From assembly GCF_041740695.1 (NCBI RefSeq), contig NZ_JBGSLK010000017.1, positions 1-64,000 of the forward strand: a stretch of 64,000 bases of DNA, read 5' to 3'. The translations under genes were made by a program, and so were the position numbers. Every line of letters begins with the position of its first letter. Position 1 is the stretch's first letter. This document shows positions 15,665-25,900 of the stretch, piece after piece. The notes beneath the pieces are model-generated. The model saw only the letters and a list, made by a program, of their open reading frames with translations. It made no database searches and was not told where the DNA came from. This DNA is from Haliscomenobacter sp041740695 (lineage in GTDB: Bacteria; Bacteroidota; Bacteroidia; Chitinophagales; Saprospiraceae).

Positions 15665-16807
15665 TTATTCCAACTGCAATTTTTGGTTGGGCCAAACCAC
15701 ATCGAACGCACCCATCTTGTTAAGTGTCCGAAGACGATCTGCCGATACTTGATATTGATCAGCAATGGTTTCCAGCGTGTCATTTGTTCCTACCAAGTGA
15801 ACACGTCGACCATTTTCATAAATCAAAGCTCCTGGAGTGCCAAGATTGGTATTCGGGTTGTTCGGCACACCACCCCTAGCGCTGTAATCATAACTATTGG
15901 GTATTGCCGAGGAGTTGGCGGCATTGGGGTCGTACTGGTCTTCGCGCCGATAATTGTAGGCGCCGGGGTTATAGGTGCCAGAATTATAGGTACCAGAATT
16001 ATAAGTGTCAGGATTATAAGTACCAGGGTTATAAGTACCAGGGTTATAAGTGGTGTTGCCATTATAGTCGTAGCTATTCGGCGTATTGGTGTTCGGCATA
16101 TTGGTATTCACAGAACGATCCTGTGGAATGTATTTGGGCACCGCAGAGCTGTAATCCTGAGCACCACTTGTGGTATAGTTCCCCACATTGTTGGACTGCT
16201 CGAATGAATTAGGAGGTGGAGGGCCCATTGTGGTGCTGTTGAGGCAAGGATTTACATTGAGTATATAACCAGCGGGAACAGGGTCTTGTGGGCCCAGGTT
16301 GTTCATCGAACGCAAACGCGCTTCGGTCAAACCATAATAATTGGCGATGCTAGCAAGGGCCTCACCAGATAAGAGGGTATGATTTTGAAGCCCAGTTTGC
16401 CAACCCTGAACGGAGCGCTCAGTCATTTGACCGTATTGTGGAGGCACATTATTGCTGGCCACATACGGTGCTGGTGTACCAATGCTGAGGCTGGTACCTA
16501 CTGCAATCAAATCAGATTGCAGGTAGTTCCACGCCTTGATGTCGTCAACGGTGACGTTGTACAACTTCGCGATGCGGTAAAGACTTTCTCCCTTTTTTAC
16601 GGAGTGGGTTCTGCTACTCTGGTTAAGCGCAGCGGTATTGTTGAGATTGCTGTTGGTCTCCGGCGCATAAACGGGTTCCCTATTGGGGTTGTTGTTGGCA
16701 TTGTAACCTGGATTGGGTAACAAGGGGGGAGGAGCAACGTAGGTTTGTGCCATTACCCAAAGCGGAGTGCACATCAGCAAGTACAGCGTAATTGAATTTT
16801 TTTTCAT
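15665..16807 (-). CDS. LysM peptidoglycan-binding protein with repeat-rich linker
   Basis: 380-residue exported protein. The signal peptide MKKNSITLYLLMCTPLWVMA precedes a Pro/Asn-rich stretch and three LysM domains: about residues 68-109 (HSVKKGESLYRIAKLYNVTV), about 143-186 (HTLLSGEALASIANYYGLTE) and the extreme C-terminus (HLVGTNDTLETIADQYQVSA). Between the second and third lies a Tyr/Asn/Pro/Gly linker with six five-residue repeats of the form N-P-G-T-Y. LysM modules bind GlcNAc polymers, so it probably attaches to peptidoglycan in the periplasm; no catalytic domain is seen. The middle domain has a shortened loop. The LuxR-type regulator gene upstream on the same strand is 94 bp away. Confidence 0.85.
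   Translation of the reverse strand: MKKNSITLYLLMCTPLWVMAQTYVAPPPLLPNPGYNANNNPNREPVYAPETNSNLNNTAALNQSSRTHSVKKGESLYRIAKLYNVTVDDIKAWNYLQSDLIAVGTSLSIGTPAPYVASNNVPPQYGQMTERSVQGWQTGLQNHTLLSGEALASIANYYGLTEARLRSMNNLGPQDPVPAGYILNVNPCLNSTTMGPPPPNSFEQSNNVGNYTTSGAQDYSSAVPKYIPQDRSVNTNMPNTNTPNSYDYNGNTTYNPGTYNPGTYNPDTYNSGTYNSGTYNPGAYNYRREDQYDPNAANSSAIPNSYDYSARGGVPNNPNTNLGTPGALIYENGRRVHLVGTNDTLETIADQYQVSADRLRTLNKMGAFDVVWPNQKLQLE
15956..16045 (-). repeat. Six tandem 15-bp units inside the LysM gene
   Basis: Units of 15 bp (consensus ATAAGTACCAGGGTT on the + strand) code for N-P-G-T-Y and variants (N-P-D-T-Y, N-S-G-T-Y, N-P-G-A-Y). Two adjacent units are identical, so the copy number could change by replication slippage without breaking the frame. 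Confidence 0.85.
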
Positions 16808-16901
16808 ATTGATTGCCTTTGAATATCAAGGCAATTTGGGAGTTTTTATTCAAAAAAACAACAATTCTGAAAAGAAAGGAGTAAGACTGATAGGAAATAG
16901 T

Positions 16902-17555
16902 TCAAATTTCATTTTGCACCAAACCCTTACTCACTGCGTAAAGCACTAGCTCCGAAGAAGAGCTGATTTGCAATTTCTTCATGATGTTTTTGCGGTGGGT
17001 GTAAACGGTGTGCGTACTCAGGTTGAGTGTATCGGCAATTTCTTTGGCAATCAGGCCTTTGGCAGAGAGTTGTACAATTTGAATTTCACGGGCGGAAAGA
17101 GGGGTAGGAGCACAATTGACCTCGGTTTCCTTGGCAAAGGATTTCTCCAGTAAAAAATCAATTACCCGACTGCAAAAAAACTTATCTCCTTTGAGCGTAG
17201 CCTGAGCTGCTTCGAGGATTTCGCCAAGGCCGCATGTTTTGGTCAAAAAACTGGTGACCCCTAACTCCAGTACCTGTGCAATACTGTCTTTGCGGGTATC
17301 CGCACTGATGACCAATACCTGTGTATGTGGCGAAACGGTTTTGATTTTGGCGATCGAGCTGGGACGGAAACTTTCGGATTGGCTGTAATCAATGAGGACC
17401 AAATCGGCTTTATTGACCCGTAGGGAGGCAATCATTTCCTCTTCATTGCACACTTCCGCTACAATCAGGTATTGTTCCTTCTGGCCTAGTAGCTGGCGCA
17501 AGGCCAGTCGGACCAAAGGTTGTTCATCTGCCAGTAATACGGAATATTGCTTCAT
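16902..17555 (-). CDS. Response regulator with LuxR-type DNA-binding domain (NarL family)
   Basis: 217 residues from the ATG at 17555; a GTG seven codons earlier would give MDIVIST first and is less likely. The receiver domain has the phospho-acceptor Asp56 (LVLIDYSQ) and the conserved Lys near residue 105 (SFLTKT). The C-terminal helix-turn-helix is PLSAREIQIVQLSAKGLIAK followed by EIADTLNLSTHTVYTHRKNI. The acidic pocket at the N-terminus is ADEQP in place of DDxx, so one metal-binding acid may be shifted. No histidine kinase is adjacent. It may be an orphan regulator of the LysM gene downstream (inference). Confidence 0.88.
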   Translation of the reverse strand: MKQYSVLLADEQPLVRLALRQLLGQKEQYLIVAEVCNEEEMIASLRVNKADLVLIDYSQSESFRPSSIAKIKTVSPHTQVLVISADTRKDSIAQVLELGVTSFLTKTCGLGEILEAAQATLKGDKFFCSRVIDFLLEKSFAKETEVNCAPTPLSAREIQIVQLSAKGLIAKEIADTLNLSTHTVYTHRKNIMKKLQISSSSELVLYAVSKGLVQNEI

Positions 17556-17658
17556 GGTTGATATAACTATATCCACGAAGGTACGGTTTTTTTTTGCGGA
17601 TGCAAAATTTATTTAGACTACGTTTAAATAGCGTGTCAGATGCCCTATAAATGCTGGA

Positions 17659-18867
17659 TTATTGTTCTGGAGACAAGTCCTTGAACTGGTCTTTAGGTTT
17701 AAATTCTTCAGGAGTGGGATCTCCTTCTTCAAACATCACCCGCAGTTTGTATTTGGAGCCCAAAGAACTGATCAATGGACCCATCATGGTATTGAGCACT
17801 TCACGGGCCTGTATTTTGGCTTTGTCCATCGCATCGGCATTCAGGGCATCGCGGCGAAACTCTTGACGCAATACATTGAATGCTTTATTCAAATCGTCAC
17901 TTTGGATTTCGCGCAACCAACCGATGCTCATGCGGTCCATTTTGGGGTACACCTCGTGGGAGAGAATGATTGGTTCAGGCAGGGTGACGGTGACCAGTTT
18001 ACTTTTGCCATTGAGTTTGATGTCGAAATAATCGTCGAGTTTGAAACCAATTTTGAGGATGCTGATGGCAGTGATTTCCAGGTCGGTAGAGGACACGGCA
18101 AAGCCCCATACTTTGGTCTGGAATTGTTTGGTTAAGCCCTTTTTGTCCCGTATTTCAAAAGTGGCCAGCTCGGACACCACTTTTTCCACCCGTTCCTGCA
18201 AAAGACCTCGGGATCGACCGAAGTCTTCTACGGCAGCCCGCTCTTCGATGCGTTTCATCAAAGGTGCCAGGGCTTCAGTGAGTGCAATCCCACAAGGTGT
18301 ATCTACTCTTTTACCCTTGGCATAAAAAGCACCGTCCTTCATCGGGATGAGGCCGCCCATCACGTTATTGACCAAATAGCAGGTATATTTGGCGGCTACT
18401 TCATACCAGATTTGTGCAGCGTTTTTGAAACCATTGTCGTACCAGGTTTGGTACAAACTGCTGGTGGTGTCTTTGATGGCTAAAAAATCATCGAAGTACA
18501 AGTTGCGCAAGTAGTCATGGTGCTTGTCGTATTCGTTGGGAAGTTGTTTTTTTACTGACTCACTGAGCCCCATACGATTGGCGGTGTGATTCAGGATGGC
18601 CATGTTCATGTCGTACACCAGTTGGTTGAATTCCCGGCGGTACCGTTTGGGATTGGTCAGGATGGCCAGGGCGTCTTCTTCGTCGATGTCGAAGTTGAAA
18701 TCGGCAGGCAGGTAATTCAATTGAAATTCCTTAGGCACAGTAGTGACATCGCCACTCATGGCACCTTTAGGCAAATATTTATAGGCAATCAAGCCAAACA
18801 AGGCAATCACCAGGATAGCCAAAAAAGTTTGGCTGATGCGCAAACGGGAGTCACCACCTTCAGACAT
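17659..18867 (-). CDS. DUF4230-like membrane-anchored protein
   Basis: 402 residues with one N-terminal membrane segment (about residues 13-29, FLAILVIALFGLIAYKY) and a large exported or cytosolic domain. The C-terminal half (EVYPKMDRMSIGWLREIQSD, then DLNKAFNVLRQEFRRDAL, AREVLNTMMGPLISSLGSKY) resembles the DUF4230 family, whose function is unknown. The N-terminal portion is rich in charged helices. It is divergent from folP, with 75 bp between starts. No catalytic motif is seen. Confidence 0.6.
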   Translation of the reverse strand: MSEGGDSRLRISQTFLAILVIALFGLIAYKYLPKGAMSGDVTTVPKEFQLNYLPADFNFDIDEEDALAILTNPKRYRREFNQLVYDMNMAILNHTANRMGLSESVKKQLPNEYDKHHDYLRNLYFDDFLAIKDTTSSLYQTWYDNGFKNAAQIWYEVAAKYTCYLVNNVMGGLIPMKDGAFYAKGKRVDTPCGIALTEALAPLMKRIEERAAVEDFGRSRGLLQERVEKVVSELATFEIRDKKGLTKQFQTKVWGFAVSSTDLEITAISILKIGFKLDDYFDIKLNGKSKLVTVTLPEPIILSHEVYPKMDRMSIGWLREIQSDDLNKAFNVLRQEFRRDALNADAMDKAKIQAREVLNTMMGPLISSLGSKYKLRVMFEEGDPTPEEFKPKDQFKDLSPEQ

Positions 18868-18910
18868 AACAGTAGATTTTGGTCAAAAGTAATAAATTTA
18901 CATCGGTACG

Positions 18911-18929
18911 GGCACCCCTTGCGGGTGCC
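18911..18929. other. Hairpin in folP leader
   Basis: GGCACCC and GGGTGCC pair perfectly around CTTGC, 14 bp before the folP start codon, without a T tract. It lies in the gap between divergent starts and could affect folP translation or be an operator. Confidence 0.4.
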
Positions 18930-18942
18930 AAAAATTAAATCA

Positions 18943-19785
18943 ATGCTCAATCCACAGACCACCCTCAATTGCGCTGGCCGCCTCCTTGATCTTTCCCGAC
19001 CAGTCATTATGGGGATCATCAACGTGACAACTGACAGTTTTTATGCAGGTAGTCGGTTCACTGCATTGGACGCCATAGTACAACAAGCGGAAAAAATGCT
19101 GAGCGAAGGTGCCCAAATTTTGGACATTGGCGGCATGTCTTCCCGCCCGGGAGCGACCATCATCAGTGCTGAGGAGGAGGTGGAACGTATTGCTCCTGTC
19201 GTTGACGCACTAGCCAAACGTTTTCCCGAAGCCATTCTTTCACTTGATACCATTTATGGCCACAGTGCCAGGGTGGGGGCGGAGCTGGGGGTCGGCATCA
19301 TCAACGACATTTCTGCCGGTCGACTTGATGCCAACATGTACCCGACCGTGGCCGAATTGGGATTGCCCTACGTACTCATGCACATGCAGGGGCAACCAGG
19401 GTCCATGCAAAAGAACCCTACCTACAATGATGTAATAACGGAAGTACTGGACTTTTTTATTGCCGAAGTAGGGAAATTGCGGGCATTGGGCGTAAAAGAC
19501 ATCGTACTCGACCCTGGTTTTGGTTTTGGCAAAAAACTTGCGCACAATTATATTTTATTAAAAAACTTGCAGGTATTCCAGATTTTGGACGCCCCCGTTT
19601 TGGCTGGCTTATCCCGAAAATCGATGATTTATCGCTTGCTGGAAATTGAACCCGTCGCGGCCCTCAATGGTACTACGGCCTTACATATGGTTGCCTTACA
19701 ACAAGGCGCTAAAATCCTGCGCGTACACGATGTAAAACCTGCCGCTGAAGTGATCCGTTTGTGGGAAATGCTTGAAAATGAATAA
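18943..19785 (+). CDS. folP: Dihydropteroate synthase
   Basis: Joins p-aminobenzoate to 6-hydroxymethyl-7,8-dihydropterin pyrophosphate in folate synthesis. From the ATG at 18943 the protein has 280 residues, the family norm; a frame open upstream to 18586 overlaps the divergent gene and is not used. Motifs: IMGIINVTTDSF (about residues 22-33), DIGGMSSRPGA (about 61-71), LSLDT, DPGFGFGK (about 192-199, with the pterin-binding Asp), GLSRKSM and the C-terminal RVHDV. It is the likely sulfonamide target. Confidence 0.95.
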   Translation: MLNPQTTLNCAGRLLDLSRPVIMGIINVTTDSFYAGSRFTALDAIVQQAEKMLSEGAQILDIGGMSSRPGATIISAEEEVERIAPVVDALAKRFPEAILSLDTIYGHSARVGAELGVGIINDISAGRLDANMYPTVAELGLPYVLMHMQGQPGSMQKNPTYNDVITEVLDFFIAEVGKLRALGVKDIVLDPGFGFGKKLAHNYILLKNLQVFQILDAPVLAGLSRKSMIYRLLEIEPVAALNGTTALHMVALQQGAKILRVHDVKPAAEVIRLWEMLENE

Positions 19786-19867
19786 GAAAAAAATCTATGC
19801 TTGTTATTTTTTTTCACTTACTGCTTAGATTAAATGGGTAAAAAACCATCATAACAATAGAAAAAGT

Positions 19868-19875
19868 TATTTTTG
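19868..19875 (+). promoter_or_regulatory. Possible -7 element for the giant PKD gene
   Basis: TATTTTTG fits TAnnTTTG 85 bp before the ATG at 19960. No clear -33 TTG is placed upstream, so this is a weak call. Confidence 0.35.
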
Positions 19876-19959
19876 CCAAATGGGAATTGTACTTGTTGAA
19901 ATGGCGCCATTTTTTTGAATGGCACATTAAAACGCAAGTCTATTGATAATTATACGACC

Positions 19960-22900
19960 ATGAATACTATGATCCAAAAACTATGCATTCTCCTATCGGC
20001 ATGCCTGATGGGAAATTTCCTTTCTGCCCAAGTTCCAAGCATCAGCAATTTCGCTCCAACTTCTGGGCCCATCGGTAGCACCGTTACCATCACCGGAACC
20101 AACTTCAACACCACTGCGGCCAACAATGTGGTTTATTTTGGCCCGGTAAAAGCCACTGTCAATGCTGCAACCGCTACTACACTAATGGTTACGGTGCCAG
20201 TAGGTACCAATTACCAACCCATTACTGTATTGAATACCGCCAGTGGGTTGCGCGCTCAAAGTGCACTGCCCTTTAGAGTTACATTTAGCTCGGGTTTGAG
20301 CATTAGTGCCATGTCTTTTGCGGCAAAAGTAGATTCTGTGACTGCAACACGGCCCAGTGGTCTAGCTACTGGTGACATGGACGGCAATGGTAAGCCAGAT
20401 TTGGTGATTGCGCATTCCATTTCTCAATCGATCAGGATTTACCGCAACAACAGTGCCGGTAATGCGGTGTCTTTTAGTCCACGCGTCAATTTAGCACTGA
20501 ATGCCGGGGCAACCGGAGTTGCAGTGGACGATTTGAACGGTGATGGCAAATTGGATATTGCGGCAACCAGCTCGACAGCAAGTAGAGTGTTTTTATTCAG
20601 AAATACCTCAAGTGGGAATGAAATGAGTTTTGCTACTCGGGTAGATTCCAGTGCTGGCGGTGCGGCACAAGGTATAGCCATTGGTGATTTGGATGGAGAC
20701 GGTAAACCTGATTTAGCCATTGTCAATTCATCCGCCGGAACGGTATCCGTACTGCGCAACATGAGTACAGTGGATACACTTTCCTTTGCCAGCCGGATTA
20801 CTTTTCCAGTAGGAAGTCAACCTTTTACCCTCGCCATTGGAGATGTTGATGGCGATGGGAAGTTAGATATTGTTACAGGGAATGCGCAGACAGGCACCAT
20901 TTCAGTCCTACGCAATAACAGCACTAGTGGCAATATATCATTTGTTGCCAAGGCCGATTTTGAAGCAGGTAGTTTTCCTTTTGGAACAACTTTGGGTGAC
21001 ATTGACGGAGATGGAAAACTAGATGCCCTGGTAGTTGACCAAGGCGTAAAACTCACCATCTTGCGCAATACCAGTAAGGTTGATACCGTCAGATTTGCCA
21101 CTAAAGTAGAGTTTACCACGGGTACCACTCCAATTCGCATCGCAATTGGTGATTTAGATGGCGATGGGAAGCCTGAAGTTGCTGTTTCTAATAATGCCAT
21201 TTCTACAACGACTCCATCCACTGTATCTATTTTCAAAAATAACAGCACCAACGGAAACATCAGTCTGGCAACCAAAGTGGATTTGGCTACTGGTACAGCA
21301 CCTTTCGCCAGCTCCATTGTAGATTTAACGGGGGACAACATACCCGATTTTGCGGTGGTGAACCAAAATGCGAATACGGTCTCGGTCTTCCGCACTGCCT
21401 TTGACCTCCCGCCCTCCCTTGCGTCGTTTAGCCCCATGATGGGTGGCCCTGGCGATACCATTGTGATCACTGGAAACAACCTCCTTGGCGCAAGCAAAGT
21501 CACTTTTGGTGATTCGCTGGCCAGCTTTTTTCAAATCGTAACGCCCTTGCAAATTAAAGCAGTGGTAGGCAATGGCACTTCTGGCGAAGTAGCGGTATTC
21601 ATCGAAGGCGATACCTTGACTTTGCCTGGATTCGTGTTTACGAATTGCCCCAGTACTTCAGTCGTCATCGAGGCGATGCCTGGCGATACCATTTGCCCTG
21701 GCGATACAGTTACCTTCAAAGCCATTGCCGTTGTGGCGGATACCACCGCAACCTTTGAGTGGTATTTGAATGGAGATTTTCTCAAAAAAGGCAAAACAAT
21801 CACCATCGACACCCTGGCGCATCTCGATACCATCATTTGTATCGTGCGGGATACCTGCAGCATGCCGGTAAGTGACCGGGATACCATCATCGTGCGTTTT
21901 AAAACCTTGCCATTGCTGACCAGCACGCTGACTCCACCGGCAGTGTGTAGTGGAACCAGTTTTGGGTACATGCCAACCACCAATGTGCCGGGCACAACCT
22001 TCCAATGGCGGCGCAAAGCAGTGCCGGGAATTAGTAACCCAGCTGCAACGGGCATGGGTGCCATCAGCGAAACCCTTAATGATACTACCACCAATCCAGT
22101 AATGGTCACCTACGAGTTTTTTAATTTAAGCGCTGGCGGCTGCCTCCAACCGGATACCTTCCGGGTGGCGGTAACGGTTAACCCCATTCCCAAACTAAGT
22201 AGCTCCACCGCTGCGGCCATGCAATGCAGTGGGATACCTTTCACTTATACGCCTACTAGCAGCACTGCTGGAACGACCATTACCTGGAGCCGAACCTTTG
22301 TAAATGGAGTCAGCAACTCCAGTAGCATGGGCACCGCTGCCATCAACGAAAGCCTGAACAATGCTGGAGATACCGCGGTTGTTGTGACCTACAATTTCGC
22401 ACTGGTGGCCAATGGCTGTTCCAACCCCATGCCCCCCAGTCTGAAGCTGATGGTAAAACCTATCCCGCTAGTGAATAGCAGCACTACTGCACCCGCAATT
22501 TGTAGCGGGGCTGCCTTACTGTACATTCCAACTAGTAATCTGACAGGCTCAACCTTCAACTGGACTCGTGCTGCAGTAATGGGTATTAGCAATGGTGCGC
22601 GGATCGATACGGGTAGGATCAACGAAATTCTGTTCAATACCACGCCCAATCCAGTGAATGTTGTGTATCAATATACGGCTACCCGGAACGGCTGCACCAG
22701 CCCCACTCTAGTGAATGTTACGGTTGCGGTGAACCCCAGCCCGCTGCTCAGCAGTACCCTGACGCCTGCGGCAATTTGTAGCGGTACGCCCTTTGTGTAC
22801 ACGCCTACCAGCAACAACAACAATGTCACTTTTACCTGGACTAGAGCGGTTGTCAATGGCATCAGCAATGTCGCAAAAAATGGAACCGGACCTGCTAGTG

Positions 22901-25900
22901 ACACCCTAATCAATACAACTACCGATACTGTAGTAGTGGTGTATGCTTATACGGTAAGTGCCAGTGGTTGTTCGGACCCCAACCCTAAAAATGTGACAGT
23001 ACGGGTGAAACCTATTCCTACGCTGAGCAGTACCCTTACACCACCAGCGATTTGTAGCGGGACAACCTTTAGTTATACCCCTACCAGTGCTACCGAAGGC
23101 ACAACGTTTAGCTGGTCGCGGACCGCAGTGGCGGGCATCAGCAACGCGACGGCCAGTGGCACTGGGAATCCCAATGAAAACCTAGTCAATACGACCTCGG
23201 GGCCACTCAACGCCATTTATGTTTATACCTTGAGTGCTGCAGGCTGTGCCAATCCTGCTACTTCAAACGTTACCGTTTCGGTCAATCAGCCGCCATCCTT
23301 GAGCAGCAGTTCAACCCCGCCAGCTATCTGTAGTGGGGCAGTGTTTAGTTATACCCCTACCAGCGCTGTAGAAGGTACCACCTTTAGCTGGACCCGCGCA
23401 GCGGTAAGCGGCATCAGCAACATCGCCGCCAATGGCAGCGGGAACCCGAATGAAGCATTGGTGAATACCACAGCTTTGCCAGTCAATGTCACCTATGTTT
23501 ACACCCTGAATGCCAATGGTTGTATCAATCCACAAAGCTTCAATGTGGTGGTCAGTGTAAAACCATTTCCAACGCTGATCAGTGATGCCAACCCGCCCGC
23601 CGTTTGTAGCGGGAACAAGTTTGCTTACACTCCATTGAGTGGGGCTTTCGATGCTACTTTTAGCTGGACCAGAGCAGCAGTAAACGGGATTTCCAATGCA
23701 GCAAGTAGCGGCACTGGTGAGCAGTTGGTCGAAGTTTTAGAAAATACTACCATTGCCGCAATCAATGTCGTCTATGCATTTACGATCAGCTCAGGTGGGT
23801 GCAGCAACCCCAATCCGGTGAATGTAACGGTGAGTGTAAAACCCAGCCCACAGATGACCAGCACGGTCAATGTGCCCGCTATTTGTAGCGGCACTGCCTT
23901 TACGTACACACCGACCAGCAATGTAGCCAACACCACCTTTTCCTGGACTCGGGCCGTTGTCACTGGCATCAGCAATACGGCTGGCAGTGGGAATGGCAGC
24001 ATCAATGAAACTTTGACCAATACGACAGAATTGCCATTGAGTGCCATTTACCGGTATACCCTTACGGCAAATGGTTGTGCTTCCGCCTTGCCCAGTGTCA
24101 TTGAAGTGACCGTGAATCCTTTGCCAACCTTGATCAGTGAGGCTCAGGCACCAGCTATTTGTAGCGGTGCTCTCTTCAGCTATTTGCCCAAAAGTTCAAC
24201 TCAAGGCACCAGTTTTACCTGGACGCGTGCCGCCGTGCAAGGCATCAGCAATGCTGCTGCAAATGGGACGGGTAACCCGGCTGAAGTTTTGACCAACACA
24301 ACCACTGGATCCATTACTGTGGTATACGTTTACCGCTTGAGTGCCAACACTTGTGACAACCCACTTGGGTTCAATGTGGAGGTAGAGGTGAGTCCACTCC
24401 CGGTTTTGACCAGTGAGACTAATGCTCCGGTCATGTGTAGTGGCCAGATATTTACTTACACCCCCACTAGTTCGATGCCCAATACCACGTTTAGTTGGAC
24501 TCGGGACAGTATCGTAGGCATCAGCAATGCAGCGGGTAGTGGTACTGGTAATCCGAATGAAATCCTGAACAATACGACCTCTGCACCAATCAATGTAACC
24601 TATGTTTATACGCTGAATGTAGATGGTTGTGTCAATACAACGACTTACAATGTGAGGGTGACGGTGAATCCAAAACCAACACTGAGCAGTACTGTAAATC
24701 CGCCCGCCATTTGTAGTGGAGCTACTTTTGCTTACAACCCGACCAGCAGTACCAGCGGCGCTACTTTCTCTTGGCGACGGGCTGCAGTGGATGGCATCAG
24801 CAATACTTTATCCGAGGGCACGGGCAACCCCAATGAAGCCTTGGTCAATACCACTGCTGGCCCCATCAATGTGACCTATGTGTACCTGATTAGCGCCAAT
24901 ACTTGTGTTAATTCCATCAGCAACAGTGTCGTGGTGACGGTTAATCCCTTACCTACGCTCAGCTCTGGTTTGGCATTGGAGGGTAGTTGTAGCGGCACGA
25001 GTTTTACCTATACCCCGTCCAGCGCAACCACGGGAACCAGTTTCACTTGGACTCGGGCGGCGGTAAATGGGATCAGCAATGCTGCTGCCAATGGTACGGG
25101 AGCAATCACCGAAATCTTGACCAACACCACCAATGCAGCGATCACTGTATCCTACGTGTATACCCTGAGCGCCAATGGCTGTAGCAATCCCGCTACCTTC
25201 ACGGTGAACAAGTCGATCAACCCGATTCCAACGTTGAACAGTGACCTCAATCCTGCCGCCATTTGTAGTGGCACGGCTTTTACGTATACGCCAAGCAGCA
25301 ATGTGACCGGGGTTCAATTCAACTGGGCTCGTGCAGCAGTCAATGGCATCAGCAATGGGGCGATCAGTGGCACTGGAAACATCAATGAAAGTTTACTCAA
25401 TACCACCGCTGGTAGCTTGAATGTCATTTATCAATATACCCTGAGCGCCAATGGTTGCAACAACCCCAACAACGCTCAGGTGAGTGTAACCGTAAATGCC
25501 AAACCAGTGCTGATGACCAACAATCCCGCGCCCCGTTGCACGACCTTGATCGATTTGCGCGAGGCTGCCATTACGGCGGGCTCTAGCACAGGATTGACTT
25601 TCACATACTGGACGGATGCCGCTACAACCTTGCCTTTGGCGGCACCCCAAAGCGCCGACGCCGGGGTGTATTACATCAAAGGTACGGTTGCCAGTACAGG
25701 CTGCTTCGATGTAAAACCCGTCACCGTAGTGATTGGCCGCATCCCTGATGCAACGGCTACCGGGAAAACCATTTGTAGTGGCATTCCAGCGGATATCACG
25801 GTACTCAACCCGAATGCTGCACCCGGCGCGACCTTCAATTGGACGGCGACCTACGGCAAAGCCCGCCTGGGCCTCGGCAGTGGCAGTGGCGTACCATTTG

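Noticed and set aside
18586..18942. Upstream extension of the folP frame
   Set aside because: It overlaps the divergent DUF4230-like gene; the folP family N-terminus begins at 18943.
21907..25500. Possible CRISPR or satellite array
   Set aside because: The periodicity of about 276 bp is protein-coding and encodes PKD-like domains with normal codon-level variation.
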